DNA from: JAOZMY01 sp964577975
GTDB taxonomy: Bacteria; Desulfobacterota; S145-22
Reading direction: 5' to 3'
DNA length: 59,295 nt
NCBI GenBank assembly: GCA_964577975.1
Contig: CAZOBB010000202.1
Coordinates: forward strand, 1-59,295
A model generated the notes under the pieces. That model did no database searches. It saw only the letters and a list, made by a program, of their open reading frames with translations, and was not told where the DNA came from. Positions within the stretch are counted from its first letter, which is position 1; the number at the start of each line of letters is the position of its first letter. The position numbers were made by a program, and so were the translations under genes. Of the stretch, positions 6,895 to 16,172 are shown one piece after another.

Positions 6895-8061
6895 ATGAGG
6901 GAATTTCATCGAATTAAACGACTTCCTCCCTATGTTTTTAACATCGTTAACGATCTGAAAATATCCGCTCGAAGGCGGGGAGAGGATATTATCGATTTGG
7001 GAATGGGTAATCCGGACATCCCTACCCCCAAGCATATCGTTGATAAACTAGTGGAAGCGGCTCAAAATCCGAGGAATCACCGCTATTCGGTATCCCGGGG
7101 AATCTATAAGTTGCGGCTTGCGATCGCGGATTGGTATAAACGCCGTTTCGATGTCTATATCGATCCCGAGGAAGAGGCGATCGTGACGATTGGCTCGAAA
7201 GAGGGATTGGCGCATTTGGCGCTGGCCACCTTGGGAACGGGCGAGGTGGTCTTCGTTCCGACGCCAACCTATCCTATCCATATCTATTCGGTGGTCATGG
7301 CGGGGGGGGATCTTCGAACGATTCCTTTGGATGGAGAAGGGGACTTTTTTGAGCGCTTGACCCATGCGGCTCGCCACATGTGGCCTCAACCGAAGATGAT
7401 CATCGTGAGCTTTCCCCACAATCCCACCACGAAAACCGTCGATGCCACCTTTTTTCAAAACCTGGTCGATTTTGCCAAGGAGCACGATCTGATGTTGGTT
7501 CATGATTTCGCCTATGCAGATCTTGCTTTCGATGGCTATGTGCCTCCGAGTATGATGGCGATTCCCGGGGCGAAGGAAGTGGGGGTGGAATTTTTCACCT
7601 TGTCGAAGAGTTACAGTATGCCGGGATGGCGCGTGGGATTTGCCGTTGGGAATAGAGAAATCGTTGGGGCCTTGAAAAAGCTGAAGAGCTATTTTGACTA
7701 CGGAATCTTCCAACCAATCCAAATCGCTTCCATCATAGCCTTGAATGAAGATCAATCCTGTGTGTCCGAGATTGTGGAGGTCTATCGTAAACGACGCGAT
7801 GTTCTGGTGGATGGGTTGAACCGGATCGGTTGGGAGATCGAGAAACCGAAAGCTACCATGTTCGTGTGGGCGAAGATTCCAGAGCCTTATCAGAAAATGG
7901 GTTCGCTCGAATTCTCGAAGATGCTGATTGAAAAGGCGAAGGTGGCGGTTTCCCCCGGCATCGGGTTTGGTGACGAGGGAGAAGGATACGTTCGGTTTGC
8001 CCTCGTGGAGAATGAACAACGAATCAAACAGGCCATCCGGGGAATGCGGACGATTTTGTAG
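6895..8061 (+). CDS. alaC: alanine transaminase AlaC-type aminotransferase
   Basis: PLP-dependent fold-type I aminotransferase forming alanine from pyruvate and glutamate. The 388-residue sequence closely follows E. coli AlaC: RLPPYVFNI, ARRRGEDIIDLGMGNPD, YSVSRGIYKLR, IVTIGSKEGLAHL, FPHNPTTKT, and the PLP lysine K238 in TLSKSYSMPGWR. The ATG at 6895 is taken; a TTG at 6883 would add four residues. The hom gene follows within about 20 nt. Other class I specificities are possible, but the N-terminal match is distinctive. Confidence 0.88.
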   Translation: MREFHRIKRLPPYVFNIVNDLKISARRRGEDIIDLGMGNPDIPTPKHIVDKLVEAAQNPRNHRYSVSRGIYKLRLAIADWYKRRFDVYIDPEEEAIVTIGSKEGLAHLALATLGTGEVVFVPTPTYPIHIYSVVMAGGDLRTIPLDGEGDFFERLTHAARHMWPQPKMIIVSFPHNPTTKTVDATFFQNLVDFAKEHDLMLVHDFAYADLAFDGYVPPSMMAIPGAKEVGVEFFTLSKSYSMPGWRVGFAVGNREIVGALKKLKSYFDYGIFQPIQIASIIALNEDQSCVSEIVEVYRKRRDVLVDGLNRIGWEIEKPKATMFVWAKIPEPYQKMGSLEFSKMLIEKAKVAVSPGIGFGDEGEGYVRFALVENEQRIKQAIRGMRTIL

Positions 8062-8082
8062 ATGGAGAGAGGAGTTGGACAA

Positions 8083-9393
8083 GTGACGGAACATATTGGA
8101 ATTGGTGTTATCGGTTTTGGAACGGTGGGGGCAGGTACCATTCGGATCTTGTTGGAAAACAGGGAACTGCTCCATCAGCGGACGGGGTTTTATCTGGATG
8201 TGGTACGCGTGGCGGATCTCGATTTGGAAACGGATCGAGGAATTTCCCTGGATCCCTCCGTTTTGACGAAGGATGCGGCCGCTTTGATCGCGGATCCCAA
8301 AGTGGATATCGTGGTGGAGTTGATTGGAGGATATGAACCGGCGGCCACCTTTATCAAAGAGGCGTTGAAACAAGGGAAGTATGTGGTCACGGCCAATAAG
8401 GCCCTCCTTGCCACCCGTGGATGGGAACTTTTCGAAACGGCGGAGGAAAGCGGGGCAACCATCGCTTTCGAAGCGAGCGTGGGGGGAGGGATTCCCATCC
8501 TTCGCAGCGTGCGGGAGGGGTTGTGTGCCAATCGATTCGTATCGATTCACGGTATCTTGAACGGGACGGCCAATTACATTCTAAGCCAGATGAGTTCGGA
8601 AGGGATGGATTTTGAGGACGCCCTCAAAAAGGCACAACAGAAGGGGTATGCGGAGGCGGATCCTTCTTTTGACGTGGAGGGTGTCGATGCCGCCCATAAA
8701 ATCACCATATTGAGTGCCATGGCGTTTGGTGTTCGGGTTCCTTTCGATTCTGTTTCTGTCAAAGGAATCAGAGAGATATCCCAGTTGGACATCCTTCACG
8801 CCCGGGAACTTGGATTGGTGATCAAACTCCTTGCCGTGGGGAGATGGGAAGAGGGTACGTTGGAGATTCGAGTCAATCCGGTCATGATTCCCGAATCCCA
8901 TCTGTTGGCAAAGGTGAATGGGGTGTATAACGCGATCCATGTCATCGGTGACTTCGTGGGAAGTACCCTCTATTATGGAAAGGGGGCAGGGATGTTCCCC
9001 ACCGGAAGCGCCGTGGTCAGTGATATTGTGGCCATAGCAAGGCAAATCGCGAAGGAGAGACCTTATGAGGTTCCTCCTCTAGGGTATCCCCTTTCTTCAT
9101 TCAAGGAGGCGAGACTGAAGGATGTGAAAGAGGTAAAGGGGACCTATTACCTCCGCATGATGACGGTAGACCGACCGGGAGTTCTTTCTAAGATCTCAGG
9201 TGTTTTGGGCGAAAAGGGAATCAGTCTATCTTCCGTGATTCAAAAGGGAAGGGGAGAGGAACCGGTAGCCATTGTCATGGTGACCCATGAGACGACGCAA
9301 CAGCAGATCGACGATGCGTTGAAGGTGATCAACCGTATGGATGTCCTGATGGAGCCGGCGCTTGCGCTTCACATCGAAAAAGATTTGGAATAG
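8083..9393 (+). CDS. hom: homoserine dehydrogenase
   Basis: Reduces aspartate semialdehyde to homoserine with NAD(P)H, the branch point toward threonine and methionine. The 436 residues comprise an NAD-binding domain (GIGVIGFGTVGAGT), a catalytic domain with TANKALLA, FEASVGGGIPI, LNGTANYIL and QQKGYAEADPS, and a C-terminal ACT domain (about 350-425, YLRMMTVDRPGVLSKISGVLGEKG), the likely threonine feedback sensor. GTG at 8083 is chosen because GAGAGGAG precedes it by about nine nt; an ATG at 8062 directly abuts the alaC stop. thrC follows nine bp downstream. Confidence 0.95.
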   Translation: MTEHIGIGVIGFGTVGAGTIRILLENRELLHQRTGFYLDVVRVADLDLETDRGISLDPSVLTKDAAALIADPKVDIVVELIGGYEPAATFIKEALKQGKYVVTANKALLATRGWELFETAEESGATIAFEASVGGGIPILRSVREGLCANRFVSIHGILNGTANYILSQMSSEGMDFEDALKKAQQKGYAEADPSFDVEGVDAAHKITILSAMAFGVRVPFDSVSVKGIREISQLDILHARELGLVIKLLAVGRWEEGTLEIRVNPVMIPESHLLAKVNGVYNAIHVIGDFVGSTLYYGKGAGMFPTGSAVVSDIVAIARQIAKERPYEVPPLGYPLSSFKEARLKDVKEVKGTYYLRMMTVDRPGVLSKISGVLGEKGISLSSVIQKGRGEEPVAIVMVTHETTQQQIDDALKVINRMDVLMEPALALHIEKDLE

Positions 9394-9402
9394 GGGGAGA
9401 CG

Positions 9403-10458
9403 GTGCACTGGGAAGGGGTGATTCGGCATTATTGGGAGTATCTTCCATTGGAAGGCGAGGAACACGTCGTTACATTATTGGAGGGAAATACCCCTTTGAT
9501 CCCGGCGAGAAATCTTGCGGCCGAGATGGGACTGAATATTGAGCTCTACCTGAAGTTCGAGGGGGTCAATCCCACGGGATCTTTCAAGGACCGAGGGATG
9601 ACCATGGCCATCTCGAAGGCCGTGGAACAAGGGGCAAAGGCCGTTATTTGCGCTTCCACGGGGAACACATCGGCGTCGGCGGCGGCCTACGCGGCCAAGA
9701 GCGGGTTGAAGGCGTATGTCCTGATTCCGGAGGGGAAGATCGCGCTTGGAAAACTGTCCCAGGCCATGATGCATGGGGCGGAAGTTATCCAGGTGGAAGG
9801 GAATTTCGACGAGGCCTTGAAGCTGGTGGTGGAAATTTCGGAAGAATATCCCGTCACCCTCGTGAACTCCATCAACCCTTATCGAATCGAGGGACAAAAG
9901 ACGGCCTCCTTCGAAGTCTGCGATGTCTTGGGCACCCCCCCGGATATTCATGTCTTGCCGGTGGGAAACGCTGGAAATATCACAGCCTATTGGAAAGGAT
10001 ATAAAGAATATCACGAAAAGGGCGTCGTTTCGGCCCTCCCAAAGATGTGGGGGTTTCAAGCGGAGGGAGCCGCGCCTATTGTGCGAGGATACCCAATCGA
10101 GAGACCCGAAACGGTGGCAACGGCTATCCGCATCGGAAATCCCGCGTCCTGGAAAAAGGCAGTGGCGGCTCGGGATGAGTCGGGGGGAGGGATCGAAATG
10201 GTTACCGATGAGGAGATCCTCTCGGCGTATAAATTGCTGAGTGAGAGGGAGGGAATCTTTTGCGAACCGGCATCTGCGGCGGGGATCGCGGGGATTCTCC
10301 GCTACCGGGAAGCGATGGGGTTGGGGCATGGTGAGGTGGTTGTGGCAACCTTGACGGGGCATGGGTTGAAAGATCCCGACAACGCCATCAAACAATCGCG
10401 GCCGGCTGTCACCCTTCCAGCGGACAAGTCGGCTATTGTTGCGCACATGGGCTTTTAA
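9403..10458 (+). CDS. thrC: threonine synthase
   Basis: PLP enzyme converting O-phosphohomoserine to threonine. The 351-residue length and short N terminus fit the class II (archaeal/Bacillus-like) group. Motifs: LLEGNTPLIPA, NPTGSFKDRGMT with PLP lysine K62, CASTGNTSASAAAYAAK, PVGNAGNITAYWKGY and a C-terminal ATLTGHGLKDP. The start is GTG at 9403 with GGGGGAGA upstream. It sits directly after hom in the same operon; homoserine kinase (thrB) is not in the window. Confidence 0.95.
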   Translation: MHWEGVIRHYWEYLPLEGEEHVVTLLEGNTPLIPARNLAAEMGLNIELYLKFEGVNPTGSFKDRGMTMAISKAVEQGAKAVICASTGNTSASAAAYAAKSGLKAYVLIPEGKIALGKLSQAMMHGAEVIQVEGNFDEALKLVVEISEEYPVTLVNSINPYRIEGQKTASFEVCDVLGTPPDIHVLPVGNAGNITAYWKGYKEYHEKGVVSALPKMWGFQAEGAAPIVRGYPIERPETVATAIRIGNPASWKKAVAARDESGGGIEMVTDEEILSAYKLLSEREGIFCEPASAAGIAGILRYREAMGLGHGEVVVATLTGHGLKDPDNAIKQSRPAVTLPADKSAIVAHMGF

Positions 10459-10464
10459 GTGTCT

Positions 10465-12210
10465 ATGAACATTTTTCGACATGGGCATGGGAAAAAACTT
10501 CCGTTGTGGGGAGGGATGGGTTTGTGCCTCTTTCTGGTGGTGCTTTCCTGTTCTGTGCCCCGGGGAACGGGGGTGATTCCTGCCACGAGTGTCTCGCTGA
10601 GAGAGGCCCCTCTCGACAAAGAGGCCGTCTATGCGTATCTGGCGGCACGTACGCGTTGGTTGAACGGCGATACCGAGGGGGCTCTGAAGGAATACCGCAA
10701 AGCCTTGGAGCACGATCCCACCTCACTCTACCTCCATTTAGAGGTGGCAAGGCTTTTGTGGAGCCTTGGAAAGTTGCCGGAGGCCATCACCGAAGCAAAC
10801 ATAGCCAAAGACCTTTACCCCGACGTGTCGGATGTCTATGAACTATTGGGGAATCTCTACTATGACAACAAAGAGTGGGAAAAGGCTGTCCATGCTTTTG
10901 AAAAAGTAGTAGAGCTTTCTCCTTCGAAGGTCAAACCCTATCTGTTTTTGAGTTCTCTTTATGCTGATCACAAGGAGTATGAGAAGGCCATAAAGGTCTT
11001 GAAAACCTTGCTTGCGAGAAGACCGAACTCGCCGATGGGGAATTTCTATCTCGGCAAGATATACATGCAAATCGACCTTGATCAAGAGGCAGAGAAATAC
11101 CTGAGGAAGGTGTTGAAGCTTCGTCCTGCCTTGGTGCCGGCCTTGGATGCACTTGGTGTTCTCTATATGCGAGAAAAAAGATTCAAAGAGGCGGCCGATC
11201 TCTACCGGCGTCTCCTGAGAATCGATCCCGCCAATGACAATGCCCTATGGAATTTAGGCCAGATTTATATTCAGCAAAGGAAGATGGATGAGGCGTTGGA
11301 ATTGCTAGAAAGGTTGAGAAAGGAAGGAGAGAAGCGGCGAGAAATTGATATTAAGATAGGGTTGATCTATTTCGAACAGAAAAAGCTTGACGAAGCCATA
11401 CGTGCCTTTCAAAGGGCCTTGAAAAAGAAACCCGATAGCGATCGTGTCCACTATTATCTGGGAACCGCTTATGGGGAAAAAGGGTTATTGGAGAAGGCGA
11501 TTTATCATCTCTCTCGCATACCCGAGCGATCTCCCCTTTACGGGCGCGCCGTTTTACAGGAAGTCTATCTCTATCGCCGTCATAAACAGACCTCGAAAGC
11601 TGTTCGGATTTTGAGGAAAGCCATCGGAAAGCACCCGGACAACAGCGATTTTTACCTGGCGTTGGGCGAACTCTTGCGAAGAGAGGGGGATTTGGAGGCG
11701 GCCAAGAAAGTCATGAGCCGGGCATTGGCCCTTTTTCCAAAAAACAGCGAGATCTATTTTGAGATGGGGGTCATTTATGATCGATTGGGGGACAAGAAAA
11801 CCTGTATTGAGATGATGAAAAGGGCGATCGAACTCAATCCGAAAGATGCCTCTGCCCTGAATTACCTCGGGTACACCTATGCGGAGAAGGGAATCAATCT
11901 CGATGAAGCGGAGGACTTGATTCGTCGGGCGCTCGAAATCCGTCCCAACGCGGGATACATTGTCGATAGCATGGGATGGGTCTATTATCAGAAAGGGGAC
12001 TATGAAAAGGCGGTGAAGTATCTTGAACGAGCCGTGAACCTTTCTGGTAAGGATGCCGTGATCTTTGAACATCTTGGAGATGCCTATCGCAAGCTGGGCC
12101 GGAAGCACGATGCCGCCAAGGCCTATCATCAAGCGTTGAAGCGCGCGAAAAAAGAGGATATGAAACAGAGGCTCAATGAGAAACTCCGGCGCCTATTCAA
12201 AAATCCTTAA
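10465..12210 (+). CDS. multi-TPR outer-membrane lipoprotein
   Basis: A 581-residue lipoprotein: a signal peptide ends in the lipobox VVLSC (C29), and the rest is a long array of about a dozen tetratricopeptide repeats (for example VYELLGNLYYDNKEWEKAVHAFEKVVELSP). TPR arrays scaffold protein complexes; the exact partner is unknown. The start is either ATG 10465 or GTG 10459, immediately after the thrC stop, and neither has a clear Shine-Dalgarno sequence. The downstream LolB-like gene starts 35 nt before this one ends. A TPR lipoprotein next to a LolB-like lipoprotein is a familiar pairing, suggesting a shared role at the outer membrane. Confidence 0.85.
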   Translation: MNIFRHGHGKKLPLWGGMGLCLFLVVLSCSVPRGTGVIPATSVSLREAPLDKEAVYAYLAARTRWLNGDTEGALKEYRKALEHDPTSLYLHLEVARLLWSLGKLPEAITEANIAKDLYPDVSDVYELLGNLYYDNKEWEKAVHAFEKVVELSPSKVKPYLFLSSLYADHKEYEKAIKVLKTLLARRPNSPMGNFYLGKIYMQIDLDQEAEKYLRKVLKLRPALVPALDALGVLYMREKRFKEAADLYRRLLRIDPANDNALWNLGQIYIQQRKMDEALELLERLRKEGEKRREIDIKIGLIYFEQKKLDEAIRAFQRALKKKPDSDRVHYYLGTAYGEKGLLEKAIYHLSRIPERSPLYGRAVLQEVYLYRRHKQTSKAVRILRKAIGKHPDNSDFYLALGELLRREGDLEAAKKVMSRALALFPKNSEIYFEMGVIYDRLGDKKTCIEMMKRAIELNPKDASALNYLGYTYAEKGINLDEAEDLIRRALEIRPNAGYIVDSMGWVYYQKGDYEKAVKYLERAVNLSGKDAVIFEHLGDAYRKLGRKHDAAKAYHQALKRAKKEDMKQRLNEKLRRLFKNP

Positions 12211-12955
12211 ATTCCTTTTTGTCGTATATCTCCTTTACGCGTTTCAGGGGTGCGTCCACGCGCCTGGGAAGAAGGCCACACGATGCGGGTCAGATCCCAC
12301 GCCATATCGCATGACTTTACGGAAGCTCACCGACGCGTATCGGGGAATGTCGGGGAAGATAAAAGTTCATATCGAGACGTCGGAAGGAAACCTATCCTTT
12401 CCGGGAACCTTGTATGCCAGCTATCCCGACAAACTGCATCTTGATATTTATGGCTTCCTGCACCGGCCAAAGTTTTTTCTCGTCCAGAGGGGCGAGTTGA
12501 TTGCCTGGAAGGATTTTGAGACGGGAAGGCGGTATGAAGGGCCGCTGGCTGCCTGTCCCCCTTTCCCCGTGAGGCTTCCCTTTTCTCCCCGGTTCCTGAA
12601 GGACCTTGTGAGGGTGTTTTTCCTAAATTTTCCGGAGCCCTTGAAAATTTCGCCCCTTCGTAAGAGCGAGGGGGACTGCTATTTCAGGATGGTATGTGGA
12701 TGGGGAAGATTCAATCTTCTCTTCGATCCCATAAAGAAGCTTCCTCTAAGCCTGGAAGGTCCTTTGGGGGCCGAGGATGTCTTCACGATTCGCTTTTCTC
12801 ACTATCGAAAGGGGGAAAAGTCCCTTTTGGTTCCTTGGGAGTACGAAATCTCGGTGAGGGACGTGGTGATGACCATCTCCTTCAAGGACCTTCTCGTAAA
12901 CCCTCCTCTCTCGGAAGATATCTTTCTTCCCTCTCTGCCTCCGCAAGGGGCGTGA
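12176..12955 (+). CDS. LolB-like/DUF4292-type outer-membrane lipoprotein
   Basis: A 259-residue protein with a signal peptide and lipobox AFQGC (C26). The mature part resembles the half-barrel of LolB/LolA (LTDAYRGMSGKIKVHIET, LYASYPDKLHLDIYGFL, GELIAWKDFETGRRYEG), the receptor that inserts lipoproteins into the outer membrane. It overlaps the TPR lipoprotein gene by 35 nt. Sequence similarity in this family is low, so DUF4292 or a simple LolB-like fold are both possible. ispE, often found next in this gene string, is absent. Confidence 0.65.
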   Translation: MRNSGAYSKILKFLFVVYLLYAFQGCVHAPGKKATRCGSDPTPYRMTLRKLTDAYRGMSGKIKVHIETSEGNLSFPGTLYASYPDKLHLDIYGFLHRPKFFLVQRGELIAWKDFETGRRYEGPLAACPPFPVRLPFSPRFLKDLVRVFFLNFPEPLKISPLRKSEGDCYFRMVCGWGRFNLLFDPIKKLPLSLEGPLGAEDVFTIRFSHYRKGEKSLLVPWEYEISVRDVVMTISFKDLLVNPPLSEDIFLPSLPPQGA

Positions 12956-13492
12956 TCCCACGGGCGCTCTAGGTCTTCTCTTTGAGAATGATGTGGGACC
13001 TGGAGATTTCGAGGATCTTTTTTTGCCAGTACCATAGCATGCCTCAAGAACGTGGATTTGAGACATTTATTGGGGGGAAGGAAGAAAGTTTGGTTTTTTC
13101 CTTCGGTCGGCCCTTGTTGAGCAGTTGTGGGGGTAAGATTTGTGAGGTTGTTTGATATTATCTCAATGCTTGGGCTTGAGCGGAGAAACAGTCGCGTAAC
13201 TGGCCAATGGTTTTCGTTTTTCCATCGGGATGGCACCATGAGGAGGCTTTTTTGTTCTTTTTAAAGGAATCTGTTATGGCGTGTCAGTGATTTGCTTCGG
13301 AGGTGTGTCGGGATCTGCTGTCTCTTCCCGTCTTAGGGACACTCAAGATGACACAAAGTATTTGCCCGAGATTCAAAAGTGGGTCGCAAGGGAAGCGGTT
13401 CGGTGACACCTTGTTAGAGAAGGAGCTCCCGCGCCGGTATGAAGGGGCAACAATCCTTGACAATTGGGGTGGGTTATTTTAGGTTCAAACCT
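12956..13492. other. 537 bp intergenic region without recognisable gene
   Basis: No tRNA, conserved RNA or convincing protein frame was recognised on either strand. An imperfect ten-pair hairpin, AAGGAAGAAA against TTTTTTCCTT, occurs around 13078-13103 but has no U-tract after it. TTGACA occurs at 13457-13462, upstream of maf, but no good -10 follows at 17 nt. The region may hold a decayed gene or regulatory DNA for the maf-to-dapB operon. Confidence 0.4.
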
Positions 13493-14086
13493 ATGGAAGA
13501 GAGCCTCATCCTGGCTTCGGCATCCCCGCGACGGCGCGAGCTCCTGCGTAAAAGTGGTCTTTCTTTCGATGTTGTAGTGGCGGAAGTAGACGAACGTCTA
13601 CCGGCACATCTGCCTCTGAGTGAGGCAGTGATGGCCGTTGCCGTACAAAAAGCTACGTGGGTATCGAGGCGATACCCACGGCGGTGGGTCCTCGCGGCGG
13701 ATACCGTGGTGGCGCTGGAAGGAGAGGTCTTTCTGAAACCGGAAAGCGCCAAGGAAGCGGTTACTATGTTGAAACGTCTCAGTGGTAGGTCTCACGAGGT
13801 ACTGACGGGCTACTGTCTTCAGAATCTTTCCCGGAAACGGACGAGGAAAGGCGTGGAGAAAACGATTGTGACCATGAGGCGCCTGCGTCAGGAGGAGATC
13901 GATAGGTACGTGGAATCGGGAGAACCCTTCGACAAGGCGGGGGGATATGCCATCCAGGAGGCGGGTGGGGCCTTCATAACCCGTATCTATGGATCCTATT
14001 CCAACGTGGTGGGATTACCCCTTGCCGAAGTGGTATCCCTCTTGTTGGAAGAGGGGGTGATGGTGCCGTGGAAGAAGGTGGCGTGA
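13493..14086 (+). CDS. maf: Maf-family nucleotide pyrophosphatase
   Basis: Hydrolyses non-canonical or modified nucleoside triphosphates (dTTP/UTP or m7GTP type) to monophosphates. The 197-residue protein has SASPRRRELL at the N terminus, EVDERLPAH, VLAADTVVALEG, SGRSHEVLTGYCL and the C-terminal GSYSNVVGLPL. ATG at 13493 starts exactly at the family N terminus; an ATG at 13439 would add 18 residues with no family counterpart. The 3' end overlaps yggS. A perfect 11 bp hairpin lies inside the gene at 13656-13680. Confidence 0.93.
   Translation: MEESLILASASPRRRELLRKSGLSFDVVVAEVDERLPAHLPLSEAVMAVAVQKATWVSRRYPRRWVLAADTVVALEGEVFLKPESAKEAVTMLKRLSGRSHEVLTGYCLQNLSRKRTRKGVEKTIVTMRRLRQEEIDRYVESGEPFDKAGGYAIQEAGGAFITRIYGSYSNVVGLPLAEVVSLLLEEGVMVPWKKVA
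13656..13680. repeat. perfect 11 bp inverted repeat inside maf
   Basis: CGTGGGTATCG at 13656-13666 and its exact reverse complement at 13670-13680 enclose a three-base AGG loop. It encodes part of the WVSRRYPRRW stretch of Maf. No U-tract follows, so it is not an intrinsic terminator; it might slow translation or stabilise the mRNA. Confidence 0.6.
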
Positions 14087-14778
14087 AGCCGATCGCGGAG
14101 AGACTGAAAGAGATCAGGGAACGGATGGAGAAGGCCGCTCGACGAGTGGGACGGCGAGGCGAGGACATCCGTTTGATCGCAGTTTCGAAGACCAAACCGG
14201 TTTCCCTGATCCGTGAGGCCGTAGCGGCAGGGATTACGGATTTAGGGGAGAATTACATCCAGGAGGCAAGAGAGAAGATTCCCCAGGTAGCGGGGGAGGT
14301 TGTGTGGCACTTTATTGGACATCTGCAGTCGAACAAGGCCAGATATGCCGTTCGGTTGTTTGATTGGGTTCACACGGTGGATCGTAAGGAAATAGCGGAC
14401 GTCTTGAACCGGCGGGCGGCCCTTGAAGGTCGCATCTTGAAGGTCCTCATTGAGGTCAACGTGGGAAGGGAGGCGACCAAGTCGGGCGTGGCCGAGGAAA
14501 ATCTTATTCCCCTCGTGGAGCATGTCTCTACCCTTTCCTCCCTCTCTTTGCGTGGCTTGATGGTGATTCCTCCCTTTACGGAGGACATGGATGAGGCGAG
14601 GCGGTATTTCGCCAAGACCCGTCGACTCGCCGAAGACGTGGCGCGTCGGGGGATTTCCAATGTGGCCATGGAAGAGTTGTCGATGGGGATGACGGCGGAT
14701 TTCGAGGTTGCCATTGAGGAAGGGGCGACGATGATTCGGGTGGGAACGGCGATTTTTGGTCCAAGGGAGATGGTATGA
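14083..14778 (+). CDS. yggS: YggS/PLPBP family pyridoxal-phosphate homeostasis protein
   Basis: PLP-binding protein with an alanine-racemase-like barrel fold, controlling free PLP and amino-acid pools; it has no known catalytic reaction. Starting at GTG 14083 gives 231 residues and places the PLP lysine (LIAVSKTKP) at K36, the same number as in E. coli YggS. This start overlaps the maf stop as GTGA; a GTG at 14068 is an alternative. Other motifs: LGENYIQEA, WHFIGHLQSNKAR, EVNVGREATKSGV, LSMGMTADFEVAIEEGATMIRVGTAIFG. It ends in ATGA shared with argH. Confidence 0.94.
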   Translation: MKPIAERLKEIRERMEKAARRVGRRGEDIRLIAVSKTKPVSLIREAVAAGITDLGENYIQEAREKIPQVAGEVVWHFIGHLQSNKARYAVRLFDWVHTVDRKEIADVLNRRAALEGRILKVLIEVNVGREATKSGVAEENLIPLVEHVSTLSSLSLRGLMVIPPFTEDMDEARRYFAKTRRLAEDVARRGISNVAMEELSMGMTADFEVAIEEGATMIRVGTAIFGPREMV

Positions 14779-16172
14779 CGGCCGATAAGCTTTGGAAGGG
14801 ACGTTTTGAGACGCCAACGGACGAGGTGCTCGAGCGATTTTCGGAGTCCCTTTCTTTCGACAGGCGGCTCTATCCACAGGATATTAGGCAGAGTCTCGCC
14901 CATTGTGAGATGCTGATGCGTCAGGGGATTATACCCCATGATACCGGTGAACGAATTCTTCAGGCCTTGAGAGAGATAAAAACGGAACTTGACGAGGGGC
15001 GTTTCGAGTTCGATTCTTCCAAAGAAGACATTCACATGGCCATCGAAGCGAGGTTGATGGAGAAAATAGGGCCTGAAGGAGGTATGTTGCACACGGCGCG
15101 AAGCCGAAACGATCAAGTGGCTACCGACCTTCGGCTCTATGTCAAGGAGGCGATTGGAGAAATCCGCACCTTGCTGACGGAAGTGATGGAAGAATTTATC
15201 GGTGCGGCAAGGCGTCACATCGATTTGATCTTTCCGGGGCTGACGCACTTGCAGCATGCCCAGGCGGTTCGCTTCTCTCATCATCTCATGGCCTATGTGG
15301 AGATGTTTCATCGAGACGAAGAACGATTGACGGACGCCTACGAGAGGGCAGACTTTAGCCCTTTGGGCAGCGGCGCCCTCGCGGGGACGACATTCCCGAT
15401 CGATCGTACCTTCGTGGCGGAGAAGCTCGGTTTTCGCAGGGTTACGAGAAACAGTATGGATGCCGTGTGCGATAGAGATTTTGTGCTAGAGTTCCTTTTC
15501 GATCTTTCCCTTATCATGACGCACCTGTCCAGGTTTGCGGAGGACTTGATTTTGTGGAACAGCATGTATGGTCGGCTCATCGAACTTCCGGACGATCTCG
15601 CGACGGGAAGCAGCATGATGCCCCAGAAGAAGAATCCGGATGGGGCGGAATTGATTCGGGGAAAGAGTGGCCGCGTTTTTGGCCATCTCATGGGGATGTT
15701 GACGGTCATGAAGGGGCTTCCCATGACCTACAACCGGGATCTCCAGGAGGATAAAGAGCCCCTTTTCGATGCCATCGATACCGTGAAAGGGAGTTTACGG
15801 GTAGCGGCGCTTTTGATAAAAGGGATGAAACCGAAAAAGGAGGCGATGGCTCGGGCCACGCGGCAAGGATTCCTTCAGGCCACGGATCTGGCAGATTATC
15901 TTGTCCGAAAGGGGATTCCCTTTCGGAAGGCGCACGAGATAGTGGGGAAGACGGTTTCCTATGCGGTGCGGTCTGGCAAGGACCTTGCGGATATGACGGT
16001 GGAGGAACTGCGTCGTTTTTCGACGGTGTTTGAAGAGGATGCGTTGGAGGTGCTTGATGTGGAAAAGGGGGTGGATCGGAGAAGGGGGATCGGAATGACG
16101 GCGCGGGCGTCGGTGTTGGATCATATCGCGTTTGCCGAGAAACATTATCTGAAGAAGGGGAAGGAGGAATAG
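14775..16172 (+). CDS. argH: argininosuccinate lyase
   Basis: Splits argininosuccinate to arginine and fumarate, the last step of arginine synthesis. A 465-residue member of the fumarase/aspartase superfamily; the signature GSSMMPQKKNPD holds the catalytic serine region (S279/S280), and HTARSRNDQVATDLRLY, GLTHLQHAQAV and FSPLGSGALAGTTFPIDR are typical. The ATG overlaps the yggS stop (ATGA). argG is not in the window. Confidence 0.97.
   Translation: MTADKLWKGRFETPTDEVLERFSESLSFDRRLYPQDIRQSLAHCEMLMRQGIIPHDTGERILQALREIKTELDEGRFEFDSSKEDIHMAIEARLMEKIGPEGGMLHTARSRNDQVATDLRLYVKEAIGEIRTLLTEVMEEFIGAARRHIDLIFPGLTHLQHAQAVRFSHHLMAYVEMFHRDEERLTDAYERADFSPLGSGALAGTTFPIDRTFVAEKLGFRRVTRNSMDAVCDRDFVLEFLFDLSLIMTHLSRFAEDLILWNSMYGRLIELPDDLATGSSMMPQKKNPDGAELIRGKSGRVFGHLMGMLTVMKGLPMTYNRDLQEDKEPLFDAIDTVKGSLRVAALLIKGMKPKKEAMARATRQGFLQATDLADYLVRKGIPFRKAHEIVGKTVSYAVRSGKDLADMTVEELRRFSTVFEEDALEVLDVEKGVDRRRGIGMTARASVLDHIAFAEKHYLKKGKEE

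Noticed and set aside
7048..8550. 500-codon minus-strand frame opposite alaC and hom
   Set aside because: It spans two real plus-strand genes and shows only low-complexity, basic composition without motifs.
13078..13103. Hairpin as terminator after the LolB-like gene
   Set aside because: The stem is A/T-rich with a G-U pair and no T-tract follows.
12802..13239. 145-codon minus-strand frame partly over the LolB-like gene
   Set aside because: No ribosome site, no motif, and it overlaps a supported gene.
13457..13485. TTGACA upstream of maf as a promoter
   Set aside because: At 17 nt spacing the -10 candidate (TAGGTT) matches only three of six bases and would overlap the translation start region.
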